Positions 44,727-51,918 of a stretch of DNA of 64,000 nt are shown in pieces; positions within the stretch are counted from its first letter, which is position 1, and each line of letters starts with the position of its first letter. A program made the position numbers and the translations under genes. The DNA is taken from the NCBI GenBank assembly GCA_046347195.1, contig JAXMGQ010000014.1:31139-95138 (forward strand). Reading direction: 5' to 3'. Origin of the DNA: TMP-86 sp046347195 (GTDB lineage: Bacteria > Pseudomonadota > Gammaproteobacteria > Steroidobacterales > Steroidobacteraceae). The notes under the pieces were generated by a model. The model did no database searches. It saw only the letters and a list, made by a program, of their open reading frames with translations, and was not told the DNA's origin.

Positions 44727-45598
44727 TCAATTCGAGTCTAAAATGATTGCATTGCCGGGGCCCACTAACGTTGCGTAAGTCGTAATTGCGGCCGTTGGAA
44801 TTGTTGGAATGAATGCCCACCTGTATGCTCCCCGGCCAACTGAACTAAAGATTTGGGCCATAAGGTTATCGTGAAATACCGCGCCCGCATTTGCGCCGTA
44901 AATTCGATCGATTAGACTGCTCGCTTTACCGGTTTCGTAGAACCAACCCGGTGCGCTATCCATCCCTGGCTTTGCTGACCAAGCAAATCCAAAGTGATTG
45001 TAGTCACCCGATGCTCCAATTGCTTCGGCTGGTGTGCCAGGTGGATCAAAAAGTCCTGGCTTGTCTTGATGACCATGACCACCAGTCCACTTCGCCTCAT
45101 AGCGATCCTGGACGACAGACTCATACCACCAAGACGTTAATGAAAATCCCAGAGCAACACCAAAACCTCGCCAAAAGCTTTGGCCGCTTAGGCTGGAGGA
45201 AATACCTCCAGCCGCACCCGAGTACGCTACCCGACCCGCATTCCAAGCCCCCCCATAGTGTCCGCTTATGCCTCCAAACATAGCGCCAGTAAGCGCTCCG
45301 ATTGCCGCTCCTTTACCTCCGCCTACAATTGCCCCAGAAACCGCGCCTGTAATTGAACCTGCCACAGCGGCAACCCAAGGCGAGGACGCGGCTGCCGCTC
45401 CAGCAAAGCCAGCTGCGCAGAGGTCCCCGCCGGTTGCAGCAAAAGTTGCAGCCGCAGCAGCATTGCCTGCGGCTTGAGCAATAAGCGCCGAAATATAAGG
45501 GAACGCTACAACCGCAAATACAATGGCCACAATCGGGCGCCAGAACTTCTTAAAAAAATTTCCAATCCAGCTGAATAGCTTATTGAGCCACGAGTACC
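44727..45598 (-). pseudogene. RHS C-terminal tip, separated from its core by an IS3 insertion
   Basis: The frame runs from the IS junction to the stop, 289 residues after the point where RHS cores end in DPSG. It starts YSWLNKLFSWIGNFFKKF, then a hydrophobic stretch and a Gly/Ala-rich segment of about 80 residues (GAVSGAIVGGGKGAAIGAL), then a polar region with GGHGHQDKPGLFDPPG, GDYNHFGFAW and AVFHDNLMAQIF. No known toxin motif was recognised. An internal GTG at 45530 could still start a 267-residue product. The Gly-rich hydrophobic part suggests membrane insertion. Confidence 0.8.
45595..45598. repeat. 4-bp target site duplication, left copy
   Basis: TACC here matches TACC at 47064-47067. 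Deleting one copy with the IS restores an uninterrupted RHS frame (GGG TAC TCG, Gly-Tyr-Ser), so these are the target repeats. Confidence 0.85.
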
Positions 45599-45858
45599 AG
45601 CGCTGGCTCCGCTTGTTTGGACAGATTTCTCTTCGGGATAAGTGGATCTGCCTGAGCGGTTGATGTGATCGTGTCCTGCTCTTCGATCTTCGTCAATGGT
45701 CTTGAACAGAGAGAGTCTGCCGCGCCCAGCGGCAGAAGCGCCGGGGTTTTTCTTCGCCGCGGGAAATCCGGCCGCCGTAAAAGCTCCAGGAGCCGAGATC
45801 TCGCGCGACCCGGTACCTCGGGTACCCCGGAAAATCGACACGACGTCGGATTTGGTGC

Positions 45859-46692
45859 TCATGCCGCCGCCGCTACTGGTGCTGCGAGCCGACCGAAATA
45901 CACCTCATCCGGTGTCGCGTAATCGAGGTTCTCGTGCAGGCGTCGCCCGTTGTAGAAGGAAAAGTACTTTGACAGCCACTGCCGCGCCTCGATGCCGTTC
46001 GCGTAACCGCGCAAATACACCTCCTCGTACTTCACGCTGCGCCACAGCCGCTCGATGAAGACGTTGTCGATCCAGCGACCCTTACTGTCCATACTGATGG
46101 CAACGCCGGCCGCCTTCAGCGGCGCCGTCCAGTCCTCGCTGGTAAATTGCGATCCCTGGTCGGTATTGAAAATCTCGGGCCGACCGAATTTGCTCATCGC
46201 TTCTTCCAATGCTTCAACACAAAAGTCCGTCGTCATCGTGTTGGACAGCCGCCAGGCGAGTACTTTGCGGCTCGCTACATCCAAGATCGCCACCAGGTAC
46301 ATAAAGCCGTGCGCCATCGGCAGATAGGAAATGTCGGCCGCCCACACCTGGTTCGCCCGCTCGATTGCAAGGCCGTTGAGCAAATAGGGATAAACTTGCG
46401 CTCCGGCGGCTGGGATGCTGGTGCGCGGCTTGCGATACAGCGCCTCGATCCCCATCCGCCGCATTAGCGTGCGTACGTGGCGCCGACCAATATCGTGGCC
46501 TTCACGACGCAGCTGCTCGGCGAGCTTGCGCGACCCATAAAACGGCGCCTCCAGATGCAGCTCATCGAGCCGCCGCATCAAGCGCAAATCCCGTTCCGAG
46601 ATCGGCCGCGGCTGGTAGTACACGCCCGAGCGCGACAGATCCAACAACTGCGCCTGACGCTTCACCGTCAGCTTCGAGCCCCGATCAATCAT
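45859..46692 (-). CDS. IS3-family transposase OrfB (DDE integrase core)
   Basis: 277 residues. An HTH_21-like N-terminus (YGSRKLAEQLRREGHDIGRRH in two parts) is followed by the rve core with D in VWAADISYLP, D in FNTDQGSQF and E in NVFIERLWRS, a complete DDE triad. The frame is -1 to orfA and stays open upstream to the slippery site, so it is normally made as an OrfAB fusion. It looks intact and possibly active. Confidence 0.93.
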   Translation of the reverse strand: MIDRGSKLTVKRQAQLLDLSRSGVYYQPRPISERDLRLMRRLDELHLEAPFYGSRKLAEQLRREGHDIGRRHVRTLMRRMGIEALYRKPRTSIPAAGAQVYPYLLNGLAIERANQVWAADISYLPMAHGFMYLVAILDVASRKVLAWRLSNTMTTDFCVEALEEAMSKFGRPEIFNTDQGSQFTSEDWTAPLKAAGVAISMDSKGRWIDNVFIERLWRSVKYEEVYLRGYANGIEARQWLSKYFSFYNGRRLHENLDYATPDEVYFGRLAAPVAAAA

Positions 46693-46991
46693 CGCTTGCC
46701 GCTCAGGCCGGGGTATTTCCCGAGCGCGTCGGATAAAAAATCTCGCTCGACTGATAGCTCACCAATCTTCGCGTGCAGCTCGCGGATCGTCTCCTTGCTG
46801 TCCGCGCTTGCCACGCTGCCACCGAAAATGCTGGCCGCGTTCTCCAAGAGCTGGCCCTTCCAGGCCGTCACCTGGTTCGGATGCACCTCGTGGTGCGCGG
46901 CAATCTGTGCCACTGTCTTCTCGCCCCGGATCGCCTCCAGTGCGATCATCGCCTTGAACTTCGCTGAATGATTACGTCTTGGCCTCTTCAT
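46689..46991 (-). CDS. IS3-family transposase OrfA (helix-turn-helix)
   Basis: 100 residues. An HTH_8-type DNA-binding segment (HSAKFKAMIALEAIRGEKTV... with HHEVHPNQVTAWK) is followed by a leucine-zipper-like helix used for dimerisation. It overlaps orfB by 4 bases and contains the frameshift heptamer near its 3' end. Confidence 0.92.
   Translation of the reverse strand: MKRPRRNHSAKFKAMIALEAIRGEKTVAQIAAHHEVHPNQVTAWKGQLLENAASIFGGSVASADSKETIRELHAKIGELSVERDFLSDALGKYPGLSGKR
46734..46740 (-). promoter_or_regulatory. Programmed -1 frameshift heptamer T_TTT_TTA in orfA
   Basis: On the minus strand orfA reads GAT TTT TTA, so the heptamer fits X_XXY_YYZ in the zero frame. A -1 slip enters the orfB frame, open from here through its ATG. 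This would yield the OrfAB transposase. Most IS3 elements are known for A-rich slippery sites; this U-rich one is less common. Confidence 0.75.
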
Positions 46992-47063
46992 GGACTGCTA
47001 TCCTCCGGTTGTGCCCGGCTAGAAGTCCACTTATACCCGTGTCCAAATTAACGAGGCCAGCTC

Positions 47064-47067
47064 TACC
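47064..47067. repeat. 4-bp target site duplication, right copy
   Basis: TACC, the partner of 45595-45598, directly abutting the right end of the IS and lying in the last codons of the RHS core. Confidence 0.85.
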
Positions 47068-47755
47068 CGCTTGGGTCAGTCAGGCTAAGCGGATTGTTCA
47101 TCACGTAGCTGAACGGGTTAAGTGCCTGGCTGATGTTGAGGGTCTGAACGATGGGATCTGCCGATAGGAACCTTCCCAATTGCGGGTCATAGACGCGCCC
47201 GTTCATGTGGATCAGGCTGACGGGATCGAGCATTTCGTGCCCCGTAAAGCCTCGTCTGGTGGTCTGCGCAAACGTGTTGTAGTTCGCCGTGCTTGGCGTT
47301 CCACTCCAGTTGCTGCCGCGGCGCGCACCAAAGGGCGTAAAGCTTTCTTTCGCTAGGATTGCACCTGCACTGTCGAGCAGGAGATCACCGCTACCAAGAT
47401 GATCCGTCGTTGAGTAATAGGTGGAGTTCGTGGAATCTGAGCGCCTAGTGTAGATAGCAGACCCCGATCCTGCGGGGATTCGATGTCGGTACTCAGTAAC
47501 GCCGCTGGGCAGTGTGACTTTCTCCATCAGCCCACCGATGTAATAGGTCGTCGTCGTTCCCGCCGGACCCGTTGACCCGGTGGTATCAATCGATATCTGC
47601 TTCCACCGCTGGTGGTTAGCGTTGTAGTTAAACTGCGTGGATTTGGAGGCCCCCGAGACGATGAGATTGGGTTGGTTATAGGAGTACCAGGTGATAGCCG
47701 ATCCTGCCCGCGAGGTCATGTTGCCATTCTGGTCATAGCAATCTTCATTTCAATC
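47064..47755 (-). pseudogene. RHS core 3' fragment
   Basis: From about 47755 the frame reads YDQNGNM, the YD-repeat signature, then DHLGS and ends with RVYDPQLGRFLSADPIVQ and NNPLSLTDPSG, the RHS-associated core motif that marks the toxin-tip boundary. The upstream part is lost: a TGA sits just before DCYDQNG, and a neighbouring frame (SDNRIEMK) continues for a few codons, hinting at a frameshift. At the 3' side the IS interrupts the codon after DPSG. It is therefore an orphan C-terminal RHS remnant. Confidence 0.85.
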
Positions 47756-47869
47756 CGGTTATCAGATTGGACATTGCCCGTCAAAATTCGGTTCCAATGC
47801 GAATCAATTGTGCGCGCAGCTCGCCGCGGTAACCTCGCTCAGGTCATCGCGGCGGCAACAGCATGACAT

Positions 47870-48109
47870 CTACCGACCTTCGAATGTTGCGGGAGTGCCC
47901 TCATCCAATGGCCGGTTGAAGTCATCCGGCACATTGATCTGCCCCTTCAACAAGCCGAACTTCTTCGGCTGCGGCTTCGACTCGAGCGGAACGAGGCGCG
48001 CCATAGCCCTTCCCGCCTTGGTGATGACAAACTCCTGACCAGCCGCCGCCTGGTCAAGCAAACGTGACAGCTGAGCCCTGGCTTTACGCATGCTCACGGT
48101 CTTCGCCAT
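47870..48109 (-). CDS. Phd/YefM/VapB-type antitoxin, orphan
   Basis: 79 residues. The N-terminal MAKTVSMRKARAQLSRLLDQ and FVITKAGRAMARLVPLE form the Phd/YefM DNA-binding domain; the C-terminal half (GLLKGQINVPDDFNRPLDE) is the toxin-binding tail seen next to PIN toxins. ATG 48109 follows GAGGGAGGGTG. No toxin gene is found: downstream there are only about 60 bp before the RHS remnant. It may be a relic or act in trans. Confidence 0.75.
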   Translation of the reverse strand: MAKTVSMRKARAQLSRLLDQAAAGQEFVITKAGRAMARLVPLESKPQPKKFGLLKGQINVPDDFNRPLDEGTPATFEGR

Positions 48110-48164
48110 CACCCTCCCTCGCGCACAAGGCTCCAATTCTCTTCGTCTTCGCGCCGACGTTCGA

Positions 48165-48364
48165 CGCGTCGGAGCGGGCTCGTGTGGAGAAGCACCTTCA
48201 GCGACTGTTGGAGCGCGGCCCCGCCGGCTTGCGCGTCACGCTGAGCGGTGCGGCTCGCGCCCCTTTAAGGCCATGTGCTCTAGTGACGCACCAAGCCGGC
48301 GGGGGTGCCTTCCCGCGCGACCAGTCGCTGAAGGTGCTTCTCCACACGAGCCCGCTCCGACGCG
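48165..48364. repeat. Long inverted repeat, 43-bp perfect arms
   Basis: Bases 48165-48207 are the exact reverse complement of 48322-48364; a looser match extends inward to about 48239 and 48283. Each arm, read outward-in, encodes ASERARVEKHLQRL with related tails (LERGPAGL and VAREGTPAGL), so both derive from the same coding fragment. The spacer is about 40 bp. It fills the gap between the antitoxin gene and the GGDEF/EAL gene, whose stop lies 22 bp beyond. A transcript here would form a very stable hairpin. Confidence 0.85.
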
Positions 48365-48385
48365 CCCCCATGCCATCGCAACGAC

Positions 48386-51070
48386 TCAGGCGAAATTGGC
48401 AGCCTTGAGCACGCGCTGAGGCATGGATATTCCGTATCCCTGAGCGTAGTCGACGCCAAGACTCCGGAGCATGTTGATGATCTCCGCATTCTCCGCAAAC
48501 TCCGCGATGGTCTGCTTGCCGGTGAGATGCCCGATCTCGTTGATCGAGCGCACCATCTCCCGGTCGATCGGGTCGTGCAGGATCTCCTTCACGAAGCTGC
48601 CGTCGATCTTGAGGAAATCCACTGGGAAGTGCTTGAGATAGCCGAACGAGGACAGGCCGGTGCCGAAGTCGTCGAGCGCGAACTTGCAGCCCAGTTCCTT
48701 GAGCGCCTGGATGAAGCGGTTCGCCTGCGAGAAGCTGGCGATGGCCGCGGTCTCGGTGATCTCGAAACAGATCCTGGTGGCATCGAGCCCGCTGCGGTGG
48801 AACTGGTCGATGACGAAGGGCAGGAACTTGTCATCGCCCAGGCTCTGGCCGGAGAGGTTGATCGAGCACATCGCGAGCTTCTCGCGCTCGTCGGCCTCCG
48901 AGACCAGCCAACGCAGCGCGTTCTCGATGACCCAGCGGTCGATGTTGGGGGTGATGCCGTAGCGCTCGGCCGCGGCGATGAAGTTGTCGGGCGCCACGAT
49001 CTTGCCCTGCTCGTCGCGCATGCGCAGCAGCAGCTCGTAGTGCGCGCCGGTCTCGTTCGACTGCAACGGCAGGATTGTCTGGCGGAACAGCTCGAAGCGG
49101 CCCTCCTCCAGCGCGGTGTTGATGCGTGCGGCCCACTGCATCTCGCGGCGGCGGCGCATCAGGTCGATGTCGTTCTCCTCGAAGCTGTGCACCCGGTTGC
49201 GGCCGGCTTCCTTGGCCGCCTGGCAGGCGCTGTCGGCGGCCGACAGCACCGAGGCGACGTCGGCATTGTCCGCGGCGATGGGCACCACGCCCACGCTGGC
49301 GCCCAGCCGGAAGGTGCGCTCCTCCCAGGTGAACTTGTAGTTGCGCACGGCCTCGCGAAGCGTCTCGGCGGTGCGCATCGCCTCATCCAGCGAGCAGCTC
49401 TCGAGCAGGATGCCGAACTCATCCCCGCCCAGCCGCGCCAGCGTGTCGCGCCAGCGGACCTTGGACTTCAGCAGTCCGCCCACCTGCCCCAGCAGCGCAT
49501 CGCCCGCGCTGTGTCCGCAGGTGTCGTTGATGATCTTGAACTGGTCGATGTCGAGGTAGCACAGCGCGTAGGAGGTCTCGCGCGCCTTGGCGCTCTTCAG
49601 CGCCCGCTCCATGCGGTTCTCGAATTCGCGCCGGTTGACGAGGCCAGTGAGCACGTCGTGGCTGGCGTGATACGACAGGCGGCGGTTGAGCTCGCGCGCC
49701 TCGGACACGTCGTGGAACACGAGCACCCCGCCCGACACCGCCCCGCTCCCATCACGGATCGGCGAAGCCGTGCTCTCCACGTAGATCTCGTTGCCATCGC
49801 GCCGGATGAGCAGCATGGGCCGCACCGACTTGATCGATCGCGTGCGGCGGATGGCCACGGCCAGCGGGTTCTCCAGCGGCTCGCAGGTTTCCTCGTGGAA
49901 GGCGCGGAAGATCTCCTCGATGGCCCGGCCCTGGCTGTCCTCGAGCCGCCAGCCGGTGAGCGACTCGGCCACCGGGTTCAGGTAGTCCACGACGCCGGAG
50001 GAGTCGGTGGTGATCACGCCATCGCCGATGCTCTGCAGCGTGATCTGCGCGCTCTCCTTCTCGCGGAACAGCGCCTCCTCGTACAGCTTGCGCTCGGTGA
50101 TGTCGAGTTCCACGCCCACCAGGCGTATCAGGCGGCCCTTGTCATCCACCTTGGCCTTGGCGCGGCTGATCACCCAGCGCCATTCGCCGCTGGCATGGCG
50201 CATGCGATGCAGGCTCTCGAACAGCGGTGTCTTGCCGGCCACGTGATCGCGGATGGCGGCCTGCACGCGCGACATGTCATCCGAGTGCACCAGGGTCCGC
50301 CAGTCCGGCGCGGTGCCGACATCGTGCTCGTCGTAACCGAGCATGGTCTTCCAGCGCGGCGACATGTAGACGCGGTTGTTCAGCGTGTCGAAATCCCACA
50401 GGCCATCGTTGGCGCTGTACAGCGCGAGCTCGTTGCGCTCCTCGAGGTCCTTGAGGCTGGCCTCGATCTGGATGCGGGTGAGGCCGGCCGACAGGCTCGA
50501 GCCCAGGAGCTTGAGCAGCAGGTGGAGCTGCACGTCCCAGCTCTCGCGCGGATGCGCCCAGGTGAGGCCCAGGAACCCCGCGGGCTTGTCCTGCACGTAG
50601 AAGGCGATCATCAGCACGCAGCCGATCTTGAGCTCGGCGAAGGCATGCGCGTCCTGTGCCTGTTCGCGCCGCGGCTTGCCGGTATCGCGCACCTCGAACA
50701 GCCGCAGGTGTGCCAGGCGCGAGGCCAGCCAGGGAAAGGACTCCAGGCTCTGGCCGTTGAGCTGCTCGGGGTTGCCGCTGGCGAGCATCGAACGCGCCAC
50801 CTGCATCTCGGTGAAGTGCCGGCTCTCGGCGTCCAGGCGCACGATGAAGGCGGCATCCGCCTGGGTCGCTTCGCGCAGGGCTTCGAGGTTGCTGCGGATG
50901 CAGGCACTCACGCCGCCCGCCGCCATGGTCTGGAAATCCACCGAGATCTTGGTGCACACCGCGTCGAGACCGAGCGCGAGCCGCCGCCCGGGGCGCGACC
51001 AAACCTGCGGCGACAGGATATCCGAGGCGGTCAGGTCCACCGGAGGCGTATCACTGGGTGCGCTGGGCAT
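48386..51070 (-). CDS. GAF/PAS/GGDEF/EAL cyclic-di-GMP signalling protein
   Basis: 894 residues, no transmembrane segment. Order: GAF-like sensor (about 40-200), PAS with PAC (about 205-330, ending LDITERK), second PAS (about 340-460), GGDEF (about 470-640) with intact LGGDEF, and EAL (about 650-890). In the EAL domain the signature reads YELLLR, keeping the Glu, and ITETAAI, DDFGTG and KIDGSFV are present, so phosphodiesterase activity is plausible. Dual cyclase/hydrolase control by cytosolic cues is the family expectation. Divergent gene order isolates it from its neighbours. Confidence 0.93.
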   Translation of the reverse strand: MPSAPSDTPPVDLTASDILSPQVWSRPGRRLALGLDAVCTKISVDFQTMAAGGVSACIRSNLEALREATQADAAFIVRLDAESRHFTEMQVARSMLASGNPEQLNGQSLESFPWLASRLAHLRLFEVRDTGKPRREQAQDAHAFAELKIGCVLMIAFYVQDKPAGFLGLTWAHPRESWDVQLHLLLKLLGSSLSAGLTRIQIEASLKDLEERNELALYSANDGLWDFDTLNNRVYMSPRWKTMLGYDEHDVGTAPDWRTLVHSDDMSRVQAAIRDHVAGKTPLFESLHRMRHASGEWRWVISRAKAKVDDKGRLIRLVGVELDITERKLYEEALFREKESAQITLQSIGDGVITTDSSGVVDYLNPVAESLTGWRLEDSQGRAIEEIFRAFHEETCEPLENPLAVAIRRTRSIKSVRPMLLIRRDGNEIYVESTASPIRDGSGAVSGGVLVFHDVSEARELNRRLSYHASHDVLTGLVNRREFENRMERALKSAKARETSYALCYLDIDQFKIINDTCGHSAGDALLGQVGGLLKSKVRWRDTLARLGGDEFGILLESCSLDEAMRTAETLREAVRNYKFTWEERTFRLGASVGVVPIAADNADVASVLSAADSACQAAKEAGRNRVHSFEENDIDLMRRRREMQWAARINTALEEGRFELFRQTILPLQSNETGAHYELLLRMRDEQGKIVAPDNFIAAAERYGITPNIDRWVIENALRWLVSEADEREKLAMCSINLSGQSLGDDKFLPFVIDQFHRSGLDATRICFEITETAAIASFSQANRFIQALKELGCKFALDDFGTGLSSFGYLKHFPVDFLKIDGSFVKEILHDPIDREMVRSINEIGHLTGKQTIAEFAENAEIINMLRSLGVDYAQGYGISMPQRVLKAANFA

Positions 51071-51115
51071 GGGTGGCCGGATTCTGGCACAGCCTGTAAG
51101 GACAATCCAGTAAGT

Positions 51116-51865
51116 CTATGATGCCAAAGCCTTTAGGGCTCGGTCCTGAAGTTCGCTCAGCACGCGCTCCATCCGTGCCTGAAACGCCTCCAACGCTACC
51201 GCATCCAGGCCCTTGGGAACGTAGACCGGTTCACCAACCACGATGCTGACCTGCGAAAAAGGCTTTGGGATGACGAAATGATCCCACTGGATGCGCCAGG
51301 ATCGCGTCGCGGCGTAGCTCATGGGAATCATGGGGCGCTGCGACAACTGGGCCAGCAGGATCGCACCAGGCTTGAACTTCCAGCGCGGTCCCTTCGGGCC
51401 ATCCGGGGTGATCGAGGGCGAGATCCGCTCCTGCATCAGTGCCTGGTAATAATCGCGCAGCGCCCGCGCGCCGGTGTGCGAGGAGGATCCGCGGATCACG
51501 GCCGCCGGAAGTTGCCGCACGGCCATCGCGCCGATCTCCCCATCCACGGACGGGCTGATCAGGAAGCCGAGATTGACGCCCTCGCCCCGCAGGCCGAGCA
51601 GCACCTTCACGCAGAAGAGTTGGTGCTGATGCCAGTACACCGGAATGAACGAGGGCGCACGCTCGAGCGCCGCGCGAATGTGTTCCTCGCCTTCAATGTG
51701 AATCACTCGCGTCCACGACCAGACCAGGCGCACCAGTGCGAGCCCTGAAGGCACGAGCAGCCGGTAGAAGAACAGCCGCGTGCGCGTGAGGCTTCGCTGC
51801 GAGCGCGTCTGCTGTTCGTACAGCGTGTTGCGCAGCGGTTCTTCAGGATCACCCATCCGAAGCAT
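51116..51865 (-). CDS. DUF374 lysophospholipid-acyltransferase-like protein
   Basis: 249 residues. The motifs YWHQHQL, IRGSSSHTG and TPDGPKGPR are typical of DUF374 proteins, LPLAT-fold enzymes related to LpxL-type acyltransferases. One N-terminal hydrophobic helix is likely (LVPSGLALVRLVWSW). ATG 51865 is used; ATG 51856 is an alternative. It is divergent from the P450 gene by 53 bp. Probable role: acyl transfer to a lipid; the acceptor is unknown. Confidence 0.8.
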   Translation of the reverse strand: MLRMGDPEEPLRNTLYEQQTRSQRSLTRTRLFFYRLLVPSGLALVRLVWSWTRVIHIEGEEHIRAALERAPSFIPVYWHQHQLFCVKVLLGLRGEGVNLGFLISPSVDGEIGAMAVRQLPAAVIRGSSSHTGARALRDYYQALMQERISPSITPDGPKGPRWKFKPGAILLAQLSQRPMIPMSYAATRSWRIQWDHFVIPKPFSQVSIVVGEPVYVPKGLDAVALEAFQARMERVLSELQDRALKALAS

Positions 51866-51918
51866 TGTGGGAGAGCCGCGAGCCTGTGCGCAAGGATCGC
51901 GTCGGTTACAATGGGCGG

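Larger units (their letters stand above)
45599..47063 (-). mobile_element. IS3-family insertion sequence, 1465 bp, inside an RHS gene
   Basis: Boundaries are fixed by the flanking TACC repeats and by restoration of the RHS frame on excision. The termini form an imperfect inverted repeat: 18 of 24 bases match between the left end region around 45602-45625 and the right end 47040-47063, both running into TTTGGACA. A further internal block (CGGGATAAGTGGA against CGGGTATAAGTGGA) is also inverted. It carries orfA and orfB on the minus strand and an unexplained 260-bp stretch after orfB. A precise fit with named IS3 subgroups was not possible. Confidence 0.9.

Noticed and set aside
45506..45862. 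118-codon minus-strand frame spanning the IS left end
   Set aside because: It crosses the element boundary and is out of frame with the RHS tip, so it is not a single ancestral gene.
47800..47869. Remnant of a PIN toxin after the antitoxin
   Set aside because: A few codons (MLLPPR then stop) follow the antitoxin, but no PIN motif can be read in any frame.
48527..51121. 864-codon open frame opposite the GGDEF/EAL gene
   Set aside because: Antisense shadow of a protein with intact LGGDEF and EAL motifs.
51904..51911. TACAAT before the P450 as a firm promoter
   Set aside because: No -35 matches, and a start only a few bases upstream of the ATG would leave no leader; mentioned but not called.
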